Translations under genes and position numbers: made by a program
NCBI GenBank assembly: GCA_937997955.1
Contig: CALLDR010000160.1
Location: 1-9,362 of the forward strand
Direction: 5' to 3'
Source of the DNA: an uncultured Emergencia sp.
GTDB lineage: Bacteria; Bacillota; Clostridia; Peptostreptococcales; Anaerovoracaceae
DNA: 9,362 nt
Shown: positions 1 to 5,417 of the stretch, in pieces
Layout of the letters: each line of letters opens with the position of its first letter
Position numbering within the stretch: position 1 is the first letter of the stretch
The notes under the pieces: generated by a model
The model's input: only the letters and a program-made list of their open reading frames with translations
The model's database searches: none
Told to the model about the DNA's origin: nothing

Positions 1-1
1 A

Positions 2-181
2 TGGAGGTGGATGCAGGTGACTTTTGAGGAACACGTGAAGCACATAGCGTATCTGGCCAAAGAAGAGGGCGAAAAGAATATGCAGCGAGAAATCGCAGCC
101 AAATTGAAAGCCGCCGGCATGGCTCCCGCCGATATCGCAGAGGCCACAGGGCTGAGCCTGGAAGAGATCGAAGCCCTATAG
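2..181 (+). CDS. C-terminal fragment of Rpn-family / PD-(D/E)XK nuclease transposase-like protein (partial)
   Basis: The reading frame is open from the left edge and ends in TAG, giving 59 visible residues. The last part, KLKAAGMAPADIAEATGLS followed by LEEIEAL, is the typical tail of Rpn-type recombination-promoting nucleases and related PD-(D/E)XK transposases: a charged helix, then a short helix-turn-helix-like segment of the form 'A.G...EIAE.TGLS.EEI..L'. The catalytic nuclease domain would lie upstream, outside the window. An internal ATG at 11 is present, but it has no clear ribosome binding site and the frame is open before it, so I read this as the 3' end of a longer gene. These genes are often multicopy and mobile-like in Clostridia. 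The tail alone does not show whether the gene is intact. Confidence 0.7.
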   Translation, partial: WRWMQVTFEEHVKHIAYLAKEEGEKNMQREIAAKLKAAGMAPADIAEATGLSLEEIEAL

Positions 182-230
182 CCCAGGCAGAGTAATAATT
201 TTCCCAGCGCAGCTGGAGTCTTTGTACAGT

Positions 231-274
231 AAAAATCCCCTGCCGCCGCGCCATGCGGTTCAAGGGGATTTTTT
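231..274. terminator. Bidirectional intrinsic terminator
   Basis: The arms AAAAATCCCC (231-240) and GGGGATTTTT (264-273) are perfectly complementary, and CCGC/GCGG can extend the stem inside. The flanking A and T tracts give U-runs on both strands, so the hairpin can end the plus-strand Rpn-like transcript and the convergent minus-strand HutD-fusion transcript. Confidence 0.85.
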
Positions 275-323
275 CATGTTCAGATCATGTTCAGATCATA
301 CGCATAACGTTTTATCGCGCGGA

Positions 324-1418
324 TCACTTGATCCGGTTTCCATCTTCGTCATAGACAGGCTTCCCGGAATTCTTATACTTTTTCAGCACCTTTTCCAGCC
401 GCTCGTTGGTACCCAGCTGCTTCTCCCTTACCCCCTGCTCGTAAGGAGTCAGATGGTGAATATCTTTGATATGCTTGCGCACAGGCTTCGGCACTACGGC
501 AAAATACATCAGCGGCGACACCAGAAGGATATCGACGATCAGCCAGATAAGACATGCCAGGAGGCAGGCGGTCTCGCTGACGTAGGTCAGGCACAGGCCC
601 GCGACGATGCACACGCCCAGAACTCCCACAAAGAAAGGCAGATAGACCCGTTCCAGCGTTCGGATCGCCTTTGACAGTTCCTCGTCAAACCACTGGTTCT
701 TCAGCTTCGGAAAGATAAACCTCGCGCCCCGGAACTGTACGTTGGCCAGGTAAACGCAGGCCATGAAATCGTCAAAGGTGGCCTTTTCCCGCGGAATCAC
801 CGTCGGCCCCATCTCTTCCGGATGATAATCGTAGAAGATCTGGGCGCGGACCAGATGCCCTTCCCCCATTACGGAAATGTCAAAGGCCTCGCCTGCGGCG
901 CCGTTTATGACCAGCTGCTGGCCCGGACTCATCATGATGGTCTCGCCGCCCACGCTCACCGCCGCGAATCCGTCCCGGCAGAAAAGCGCCGCCGTCTTTC
1001 TCTCGTATTTCCAGTCCTCGTCAAAATCCAGCTTTCTGCTGTCCTGCGTCAGTTCAACGGCGTCCAGAGTCCCCCGGTTCCCCTTTGCCACCATCAGGTT
1101 GTAATCGGTGATCCGGCCAAAGCTCTTTGTACGATAGGCTCCGTCAAAGCTGTCCTGTTCCAGCTCAGAAAGCCGCGCGACCCGCACGTCCTGATGGGCC
1201 AGAACCACGCTGCCCGAAAGCACCATCAGCACCCTGTCAAAGTCAGGCAGCTTGGAGAAAGTGGATTCCTCCTGTTCACAGGTAGCGGTGCTGAGCCGCC
1301 ATATAAATCTGCGCTCCAAATAGCTCCCGTCGGCAGGAAAAATTGCCAGCTGCTTGGTTACGCCGCCAGTCCATTTCGATACAGAAAAGTTTTCTTCCTT
1401 ATATAACTTATACTCCAT
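324..1418 (-). CDS. HutD/Ves-family cupin fused to a C-terminal two-helix membrane module
   Basis: The product has 364 residues. Residues 1 to about 195 match the HutD/Ves family (bicupin fold): KWTGGVTKQLAIFP near residue 15, RFIWRLSTAT near 37, then DRVLMVLSG near 61, and QDSFDGAYRT near 88 followed by ITDYNLM near 103. HutD proteins are about 190 residues, are often encoded with histidine-degradation genes, and have no firmly established catalytic role. Here an extra ~170 residues follow. They include two strongly hydrophobic stretches (about 259-281 and 285-308) that should span the membrane, and a basic C-terminal tail (KHIKDIHHLTPYEQGVREKQ region). Both ends of the protein would then face the same side, probably the cytoplasm. 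No hut genes are visible nearby. The start ATG has only a weak ribosome binding site (GGAATGAG). Transcription probably starts at the promoter at 1449-1477 and ends at the hairpin at 231-274. Confidence 0.8.
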   Translation of the reverse strand: MEYKLYKEENFSVSKWTGGVTKQLAIFPADGSYLERRFIWRLSTATCEQEESTFSKLPDFDRVLMVLSGSVVLAHQDVRVARLSELEQDSFDGAYRTKSFGRITDYNLMVAKGNRGTLDAVELTQDSRKLDFDEDWKYERKTAALFCRDGFAAVSVGGETIMMSPGQQLVINGAAGEAFDISVMGEGHLVRAQIFYDYHPEEMGPTVIPREKATFDDFMACVYLANVQFRGARFIFPKLKNQWFDEELSKAIRTLERVYLPFFVGVLGVCIVAGLCLTYVSETACLLACLIWLIVDILLVSPLMYFAVVPKPVRKHIKDIHHLTPYEQGVREKQLGTNERLEKVLKKYKNSGKPVYDEDGNRIK

Positions 1419-1448
1419 TGTCTCATTCCGTTTCTTATCATTTTCTTA

Positions 1449-1477
1449 ATTATAACCCGGATTTCTTGCTTTCACAA
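1449..1477 (-). promoter_or_regulatory. Sigma-A type promoter of the HutD-fusion gene
   Basis: Read on the minus strand, TTGTGA (1477-1472), a 17-base spacer, and a perfect TATAAT (1454-1449). The predicted start is near 1442, giving a leader of about 24 bases. It interleaves with the divergent promoter at 1466-1494. Confidence 0.7.
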
Positions 1478-1494
1478 CCTTTTTATAGTATAAT
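1466..1494 (+). promoter_or_regulatory. Sigma-A type promoter of the E2-like / C_GCAxxG unit
   Basis: TTGCTT (1466-1471), a 17-base spacer, and a perfect TATAAT (1489-1494). The predicted start is near 1501, followed by a strong ribosome binding site (AAAGGGGAGAG, about 1513-1523) ahead of the ATG at 1528. Its -35 hexamer directly abuts the -35 hexamer of the opposing promoter. Confidence 0.75.
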
Positions 1495-1527
1495 GGCAGG
1501 CAGTAACAAGTAAAAGGGGAGAGAATA

Positions 1528-2406
1528 ATGAACAGATCAGACGGATACAGGCTGCGAGGCTGCGATCCCTTCTATGAGATCATCCCGCACATCATGCCGC
1601 ATCGTTACGACGCCACAAACTATATCGACCTGGAACTGGATCTGGAGGCGATGCAGGGATACATCCGCCGGTGCCGTCAAAAGGGCATCAAAATGGACCA
1701 CATGAGTGTCATGATCAGCGCTTATCTGCGCCTGGTATCCCAAAATCCAAATCTGAATCGATTTGTCTGCAATAAGAAAATTTACGCGCGAAATCACTTT
1801 TGCGTCTGCTTTACGACTCTGAAGCCCTCCGGCGTTCTGGGCGACGAAACGGTCACCAAAGTGTATTTCAATCTGGACGATAACATATTTGAGGTAAACC
1901 GAAAGGTCAGCGAAGCCATAGAGATAAGCAGGCTCTCTGAGGAGAGCAACGCCATGGACAATCTTCTGCGGAAGGTCATGCGGATTCCATTCCTGACAGG
2001 CAGTACCGTATCCATTCTGAAGTGGTGGGACAAACACTTCGGCCTGCCCTTTGTGGTGGTAAACGGGAGTCCCTTTCACACCTCTCTGTTCATCACCAAC
2101 CTGGCGTCCATCCGCCTGCGTCCGGTCTATCATCACGTCTACGATTTTGGGACCACCGGTATTTTCATCGCCATGGGCCAGCCGGAACGAAGATTGGTCA
2201 AGGTCGGCGAGATCGTGGAAGAGCACAAGGTCATGCCCGTAAAGGTTTCCTGCGACGAGCGTGTGGAATCAGGCTACTACTATGCCCGCTGTTTCAGAGA
2301 ATTTCAGAAATATCTGCGGCATCCTGAGCTTTTGGAGCATAGTCCTGCGCAGATTGTCCCCGATCCAAATCTGGCCGTCAGCAGCCCAAAGTTCATCGTA
2401 AGATAA
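1528..2406 (+). CDS. 2-oxoacid dehydrogenase E2-like acyltransferase domain protein, catalytic His and Asp replaced
   Basis: The 292-residue product resembles the catalytic domain of dihydrolipoamide acyltransferases (E2, chloramphenicol-acetyltransferase fold), without lipoyl or subunit-binding domains. Landmarks are NLNRFVCNKKIYARN (about 75-89), the SLFITNLASI strand (about 186-195; compare 'ISNLG' in E2), GIFIAMGQPERR (211-222) and the C-terminal segment SCDERVESGYYYARCF (241-256). In true E2 enzymes this last segment carries the active-site motif DHRxxDG. Standalone clostridial homologues usually have DERIxDG. Here it reads DERVESG, so both the catalytic His (now Glu244) and the conserved Asp (now Ser248) are missing. 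Normal acyl transfer to coenzyme A is unlikely, and a binding, structural or altered catalytic role is possible. The gene leads a likely two-gene unit, with 40 bases to the next start. The ATG is preceded by AGGGGAGAG. Confidence 0.75.
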   Translation: MNRSDGYRLRGCDPFYEIIPHIMPHRYDATNYIDLELDLEAMQGYIRRCRQKGIKMDHMSVMISAYLRLVSQNPNLNRFVCNKKIYARNHFCVCFTTLKPSGVLGDETVTKVYFNLDDNIFEVNRKVSEAIEISRLSEESNAMDNLLRKVMRIPFLTGSTVSILKWWDKHFGLPFVVVNGSPFHTSLFITNLASIRLRPVYHHVYDFGTTGIFIAMGQPERRLVKVGEIVEEHKVMPVKVSCDERVESGYYYARCFREFQKYLRHPELLEHSPAQIVPDPNLAVSSPKFIVR

Positions 2407-2446
2407 GATCAAAACTATAATATATCACAAAAGGAGAAATCATCAT

Positions 2447-2851
2447 ATGGACAGAAAAGAACTTGCAGTCGAACTGCATCACAAAGGATTTAACTGCGCT
2501 CAGGCCGTTGCCTGCGCGTTCTGCAACGTTATGGGGTACGAACCGGAAACCGTATTCAAGCTGTCTGAGGCTTTCGGCGGCGGCATGGGCACCTTCAGCA
2601 CCTGCGGCGCGGTTTCCGGCATGGCTATGGTCATCGGTATGAAGAACTCCGATGGAAATCTGGACGCTCCGGCAACAAAGGCGTCCTCCTACAAGCTGAT
2701 GCGTCAGGCTACAGACATGTTCCTGGAGAAGAACAAGTCCACCATCTGCCGCGAGATCAAAGGCATGGACACCGGATGCGTCCTCCGAAGCTGTGACGGC
2801 TGCATCGAAGACGCTGCGGCTATCCTGGACGAACTGCTGCTGGGCCTGTAG
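2447..2851 (+). CDS. C_GCAxxG_C_C family redox-type protein
   Basis: The 134-residue cysteine-rich protein matches the C_GCAxxG_C_C family. Visible are FNCAQAVACAFC near residues 16-26, the glycine-rich EAFGGGMG (41-48), TCGAVSGMAMVIG (52-64), C101, and the C-terminal C111...LRSCDGCIEDAA (113-124). Conserved Cys are C17, C53, C101, C111, C116 and C119; C23 and C26 are additional. The family has no established biochemical role. Its cysteine pattern suggests a metal or redox centre, and members often lie next to redox enzymes in anaerobes. There is no signal peptide or membrane segment, so it should be cytoplasmic. A strong ribosome binding site (AAGGAG at 2431-2436) fixes the ATG. It follows the E2-like gene closely and probably shares its promoter. 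A 7-bp stem (GCTGGGC/GCCCAGC) overlaps the stop codon but lacks a T-run. Confidence 0.88.
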   Translation: MDRKELAVELHHKGFNCAQAVACAFCNVMGYEPETVFKLSEAFGGGMGTFSTCGAVSGMAMVIGMKNSDGNLDAPATKASSYKLMRQATDMFLEKNKSTICREIKGMDTGCVLRSCDGCIEDAAAILDELLLGL

Positions 2852-2927
2852 TCCAGCTGCCCGCCCAGCCGTAATGCAGTCCATCAAAATCCATCAAAAA
2901 TCTTCACCTGTCAAATACTGGGAGAGG

Positions 2928-3980
2928 CTACCCCTTCCTACCTCTGCACGGCGGGCAATCCTCAAAGTAGTCCCGGAACAGAGGCGACCGGTACGCCGCC
3001 AGCAGGGACTTATCCTGCACATCGATGCCCTCAGTCTCTATAAAAGGACACGGCTTTGCCCTTCCGGACTGATCCACGGCGCAGTAATAGCGGGCTGCAA
3101 GGCAGCCCCCTGTAATCGCCTTGTCCTTGCAGAAGTTAACGGTCAAAAGCGGCTTTGTCTGGCGATAGAGCCGCATCATACCGTACAGATAATCCCGGTC
3201 CTCCGGCAGAGATGAGAAGAAAAAGCAGAATTTATTTCCCTGCTCTACCATCCATTCAAAGACCTCTTCCCTGGCAAATCCGGTCTGATTTTCCTCGTCA
3301 TAGAAACAAAAGGCGCCAAAGGCCAGCTTTCGCTGCCGCAGCAGCTCCATGACCGGCTCCAGAGCGCGGTCCTCTTCCGTCCCCCGCAGCTGCAGCGCCG
3401 GGATACAGTTCTTTACCCGAAGCAGCTGGTCGGCAAAGGCCGCGTCCACGTGATTCCCGCTGATAAAGTCCATGAACTGGCAGTCCTGATGCTTATTGCA
3501 CAGCGCGATCCTTTCATCTCTGCGAAGCAGCTCCCTGTCTCCACAGAGCACGAAGGCATACGTCCCCGTAGACTTGGCCTCCTCTATGATGTCGTCCAGC
3601 GCGTCAAAAGGCATGCCTCCGCCCTGGCCATCTCCGGAAAGGTTCAGAACCAGCATCCACGGCACCGCGCAGCCGTACTGCACTCCGGTTTCCCTGGCCT
3701 GGAGAGCCGCCAGCAGATTGGCGTTGATGATCAGATTTTCAAACAGCGTTTTGCGCACCTCGCCGTCCACGTCCGACCAAAGGCTTTCCATCAGGCGATA
3801 CCAGTTGCTGTCGCGCTCCTCGATGATCTTCCGAAAGACCTCCCGCTGCGGCTCCAGCAGTCCTCCGGCCCTGCTGTCCACCCACTCCATCAGGCGGGGC
3901 AGATTGGCCTGAGGGTCCTTATCCAGATAATTATATACGGCACGAAGTGCCAGTCGTTTTACTTCCCGAGCCAAACTCAT
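2928..3980 (-). CDS. Degenerate radical-SAM/SPASM-like protein lacking the CxxxCxxC cluster loop
   Basis: The 350-residue product aligns by eye along its whole length with a clostridial radical-SAM family: an N-terminal helical region (about 1-95), then a barrel. In active members 'VPWAI..DPT.ACNLHCTGCWA' is followed by 'LDFETLD.II'. Here VPWMLVLNLSGDGQGGGMPF (106-125) is followed by DALDDII (126-132), so all three SAM-cluster cysteines are absent and the loop is shortened. The 'SGGEP' motif of active enzymes has become CGDREL (146-151). The C-terminal region still has cysteines resembling the auxiliary-cluster part (C293, C300, C311, C342, C345), with GGCLAARYYCAVDQSGRAKP at 291-310. The frame is intact, the ribosome binding site is good (GAAGGAGTGA) and there is a promoter, so the gene is expressed rather than decayed. 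It cannot carry out ordinary reductive SAM cleavage. A scaffold, binding or auxiliary-cluster role is an inference. It is convergent with the C_GCAxxG gene. Confidence 0.75.
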   Translation of the reverse strand: MSLAREVKRLALRAVYNYLDKDPQANLPRLMEWVDSRAGGLLEPQREVFRKIIEERDSNWYRLMESLWSDVDGEVRKTLFENLIINANLLAALQARETGVQYGCAVPWMLVLNLSGDGQGGGMPFDALDDIIEEAKSTGTYAFVLCGDRELLRRDERIALCNKHQDCQFMDFISGNHVDAAFADQLLRVKNCIPALQLRGTEEDRALEPVMELLRQRKLAFGAFCFYDEENQTGFAREEVFEWMVEQGNKFCFFFSSLPEDRDYLYGMMRLYRQTKPLLTVNFCKDKAITGGCLAARYYCAVDQSGRAKPCPFIETEGIDVQDKSLLAAYRSPLFRDYFEDCPPCRGRKG

Positions 3981-4002
3981 TTTTCTTCACTCCTTCAATC
4001 TT

Positions 4003-4031
4003 ATCATAATCCGTCGGTGTTTTCATCACAA
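4003..4031 (-). promoter_or_regulatory. Promoter of the degenerate radical-SAM gene
   Basis: On the minus strand, TTGTGA (4031-4026), a 17-base spacer, and TATGAT (4008-4003). The ribosome binding site GAAGGAGTGA and the ATG at 3980 follow. It lies just beyond the terminator of the upstream tetR-like gene, so this gene is probably its own unit. Confidence 0.6.
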
Positions 4032-4040
4032 TAGACAAAC

Positions 4041-4080
4041 AAAAAGACATGCCGTAAAATATGACATGTCCGCGTTTTTG
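4041..4080 (-). terminator. Intrinsic terminator of the crp-like/tetR-like unit
   Basis: On the minus strand, GACATG (4070-4065), a 13-base loop, CATGTC (4051-4046), then TTTTTGTTTG. An A-tract before the stem can pair with the T-run. The stem is short (6 bp). It sits 30-40 bases after the tetR-like stop codon. Confidence 0.55.
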
Positions 4081-4109
4081 TCGTAAAGAAAAGATGAATT
4101 ACAGGTCAA

Positions 4110-4667
4110 TTATAAAAGGGAAAACTTCTGAAGCGCCCCTTCCATGGTCCCGTCCAGAACCTTGTAAAACCGGTCGATATCCTTGATAAAGGCCGTATCC
4201 ATACCGCTGCCGACCCACTCTGTGACCAGGCCGATCAGTGCAAAGTTGAAGATATTCACCACAAATTCCTGGTCCTCCTGGCTGATATGCCTGCCTTCCG
4301 CGTAGCCTGCGGCGATGTCCGTCAGCGCGGGCCGCGCCAGCTCCTGAAGGAATTTTTCCAGCTGCCGCCGGTTGACTGAATAGAAAGCATTGATGATAAA
4401 AGCCTTGTTTTCCAGCAGCTGTTCCGTCAGCTTGCTCACCACCACCTTCAGATCTCTCTCTCCCTCGTATTTACTGCGGAACTTTCTGGCCTCCTCCAGA
4501 AAGATCCACTCCACCAGATCATAGACGTCATGAAAATGATAATAGAAGGTCTGCCGGTTGACGCCGCAGTCATCGGTAATATCCTTCACTGTAATCTTAT
4601 CCAGGGTCTTCTTTTCCAACAGCTTTTTCAGCGATGCCGCCAGCGCTCTCTCCGTCAAAGATGACAT
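4110..4667 (-). CDS. TetR/AcrR family transcriptional regulator, DhaS-like
   Basis: The 185-residue product has an N-terminal TetR helix-turn-helix: KITVKDITDDCGVNRQTFYY (about 24-43) followed by HFHDVYDLVEWIF. The 'VNRQTFYYHF' recognition segment and the 'DLVEWIF' continuation are typical of the DhaS-like branch, whose C-terminal domain has the form seen here (NKAFIINAFYSV near 95-106). The ligand cannot be read from the sequence. The gene starts 19 bases after the stop of the Crp/Fnr-like gene and has a strong ribosome binding site (AAAGGAGGG), so the two are probably co-transcribed. A second promoter (4696-4724) lies at the end of the upstream gene. TetR regulators usually repress their own or neighbouring genes. 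The targets here are not evident. Confidence 0.85.
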   Translation of the reverse strand: MSSLTERALAASLKKLLEKKTLDKITVKDITDDCGVNRQTFYYHFHDVYDLVEWIFLEEARKFRSKYEGERDLKVVVSKLTEQLLENKAFIINAFYSVNRRQLEKFLQELARPALTDIAAGYAEGRHISQEDQEFVVNIFNFALIGLVTEWVGSGMDTAFIKDIDRFYKVLDGTMEGALQKFSLL

Positions 4668-4686
4668 AATGCCCTCCTTTATAGTA

Positions 4687-5331
4687 TTACTTGATATTGT
4701 ACAACAAAAAATGGTCTTTGTAAAACCAAATCATCTCTTCGTCCTTCATTTTTGACAGCTCCCGGGACAACGCGCTGCGCTCCACGGACAGATAATCCGC
4801 CAGCTGCTGCCGGTTAAAAGGAATGTGTATATCGGCGCTTCCCTGTCTGCTGCCTTCTTCCGACAGATAGGAGATCAGCTTTTCCCTGATGGTTTTCCGC
4901 GAAAGATGGGACATCTTCCGGGTCAGGAACAAATTCTTTCTGGCTAGGACTTTGATCATGTTGCCCATGACCTCCCGGTTTTCCAGAAGCCTTTCCGTCG
5001 AAAAAAAGGCCACCTGGCCGTCAGAGGCAGCCGCCACGGCCACGCTCTGAGGCTCTCCCTGCAGGATCGCGTAGACCTCGTCAAAGATATCGCCGGCCGT
5101 CGCCTCCGCCAAGATCTCACGGTTTCCCAGAAAATCCTCCCGCAGAATGTGCAGGCGTCCTTCCAGCACCAGGCCCACGCCCTTAGCCTTATCTCCCTGG
5201 TGGATCAAAAACTGATCCTTCTGGAACGCCTGAACCCTGACGCCGCCGTTCTCCACCAGTGATTCCAGCTCCGTTTCCTTTATACCCTCAAACAGCACCG
5301 ATACTCTCATCGCGTCCATCAATTTTTTCAT
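4687..5331 (-). CDS. Crp/Fnr-family transcriptional regulator (possibly HcpR-like)
   Basis: With the start chosen here the protein has 214 residues: an N-terminal cyclic-nucleotide-binding fold (about 10-115, with IHQGDKAKGVGLVLEGRLHI at 43-62), a dimerisation helix, and a C-terminal winged helix (FNRQQLADYLSVERSALSRE at 172-191). I place the start at 5331 because AAGGAGAA (5337-5344) sits directly before it. A longer frame from 5358 would put the operator dyad and this ribosome binding site inside the coding region. There are no cysteines at all, so an FNR-type iron-sulfur cluster is excluded. The gene diverges from a ferredoxin of the type usually encoded with hydroxylamine reductase (Hcp), where HcpR regulators of this family are found. 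A nitrosative or redox signal is therefore inferred, not shown. It probably regulates itself through the dyad at 5345-5360. Confidence 0.85.
   Translation of the reverse strand: MKKLMDAMRVSVLFEGIKETELESLVENGGVRVQAFQKDQFLIHQGDKAKGVGLVLEGRLHILREDFLGNREILAEATAGDIFDEVYAILQGEPQSVAVAAASDGQVAFFSTERLLENREVMGNMIKVLARKNLFLTRKMSHLSRKTIREKLISYLSEEGSRQGSADIHIPFNRQQLADYLSVERSALSRELSKMKDEEMIWFYKDHFLLYNIK
4696..4724 (-). promoter_or_regulatory. Possible internal promoter for the tetR-like gene
   Basis: On the minus strand, TTTACA (4724-4719), 17 bases, and TACAAT (4701-4696). The predicted start is near 4689, about 22 bases before the ATG at 4667. It overlaps the last codons of the crp-like gene. An 8-bp palindrome, TTGTACAA (4697-4704), covers the -10 and could be an operator half of some kind; this is weak. 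Confidence 0.4.
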
Positions 5332-5344
5332 TCTTTCTCCTTTT

Positions 5345-5360
5345 CGTTGCAGATGCAACG
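5345..5360. promoter_or_regulatory. Perfect dyad operator for the Crp/Fnr-like regulator
   Basis: CGTTGCA-GA-TGCAACG is a perfect 7-bp inverted repeat with a 2-base centre. It can also be read as GTTGC-N4-GCAAC, the half-site/N4 geometry typical of Crp/Fnr-family sites. It lies between divergent genes. Its centre (5352.5) is about 41.5 bases before the predicted ferredoxin start and about 8-23 bases inside the predicted crp transcript. Confidence 0.7.
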
Positions 5361-5374
5361 GAACGATTTTTTCT

Positions 5375-5404
5375 ATTGTAATATACTTATCCCATCAAAG
5401 TCAA
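5375..5404 (-). promoter_or_regulatory. Promoter of the Crp/Fnr-like gene
   Basis: On the minus strand, TTGACT (5404-5399), 18 bases, and TACAAT (5380-5375). The predicted start near 5368 leaves the dyad operator in the early leader, a position suited to repression. Confidence 0.6.
5382..5387 (+). promoter_or_regulatory. -10 element of an activator-dependent promoter for the ferredoxin gene
   Basis: TATACT at 5382-5387 has no recognisable -35 at 15-19 bases: the 17-base position reads CGGAAC. The predicted start is near 5394. The missing -35 and the dyad centred at about -41.5 match the layout of class II Crp/Fnr-activated promoters. The choice of -10 is mine; TAATAT at 5379 is an alternative. 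Confidence 0.45.
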
Positions 5405-5417
5405 GGAGGAATTGAAC

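Noticed and set aside
222..1406. Plus-strand frames opposite the HutD-fusion gene
   Set aside because: They are antisense shadows of the minus-strand gene, which has family motifs, a promoter and a terminator.
1537..2226. Long minus-strand frame opposite the E2-like gene
   Set aside because: It is a shadow of a gene with clear family similarity, promoter and ribosome binding site; the antisense product has no recognisable motifs.
2839..2869. 7-bp hairpin GCTGGGC/GCCCAGC at the C_GCAxxG stop codon
   Set aside because: No T-run follows on either strand, so I do not call it an intrinsic terminator.
2880..2900. Tandem 10-bp repeat TCCATCAAAA
   Set aside because: Only two short copies in an intergenic gap; no associated structure or gene.
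5358..5358. ATG at 5358 as the Crp/Fnr-like start
   Set aside because: It lies inside the dyad operator and has no ribosome binding site, while the ATG at 5331 has AAGGAGAA just before it and gives a normal family N-terminus.
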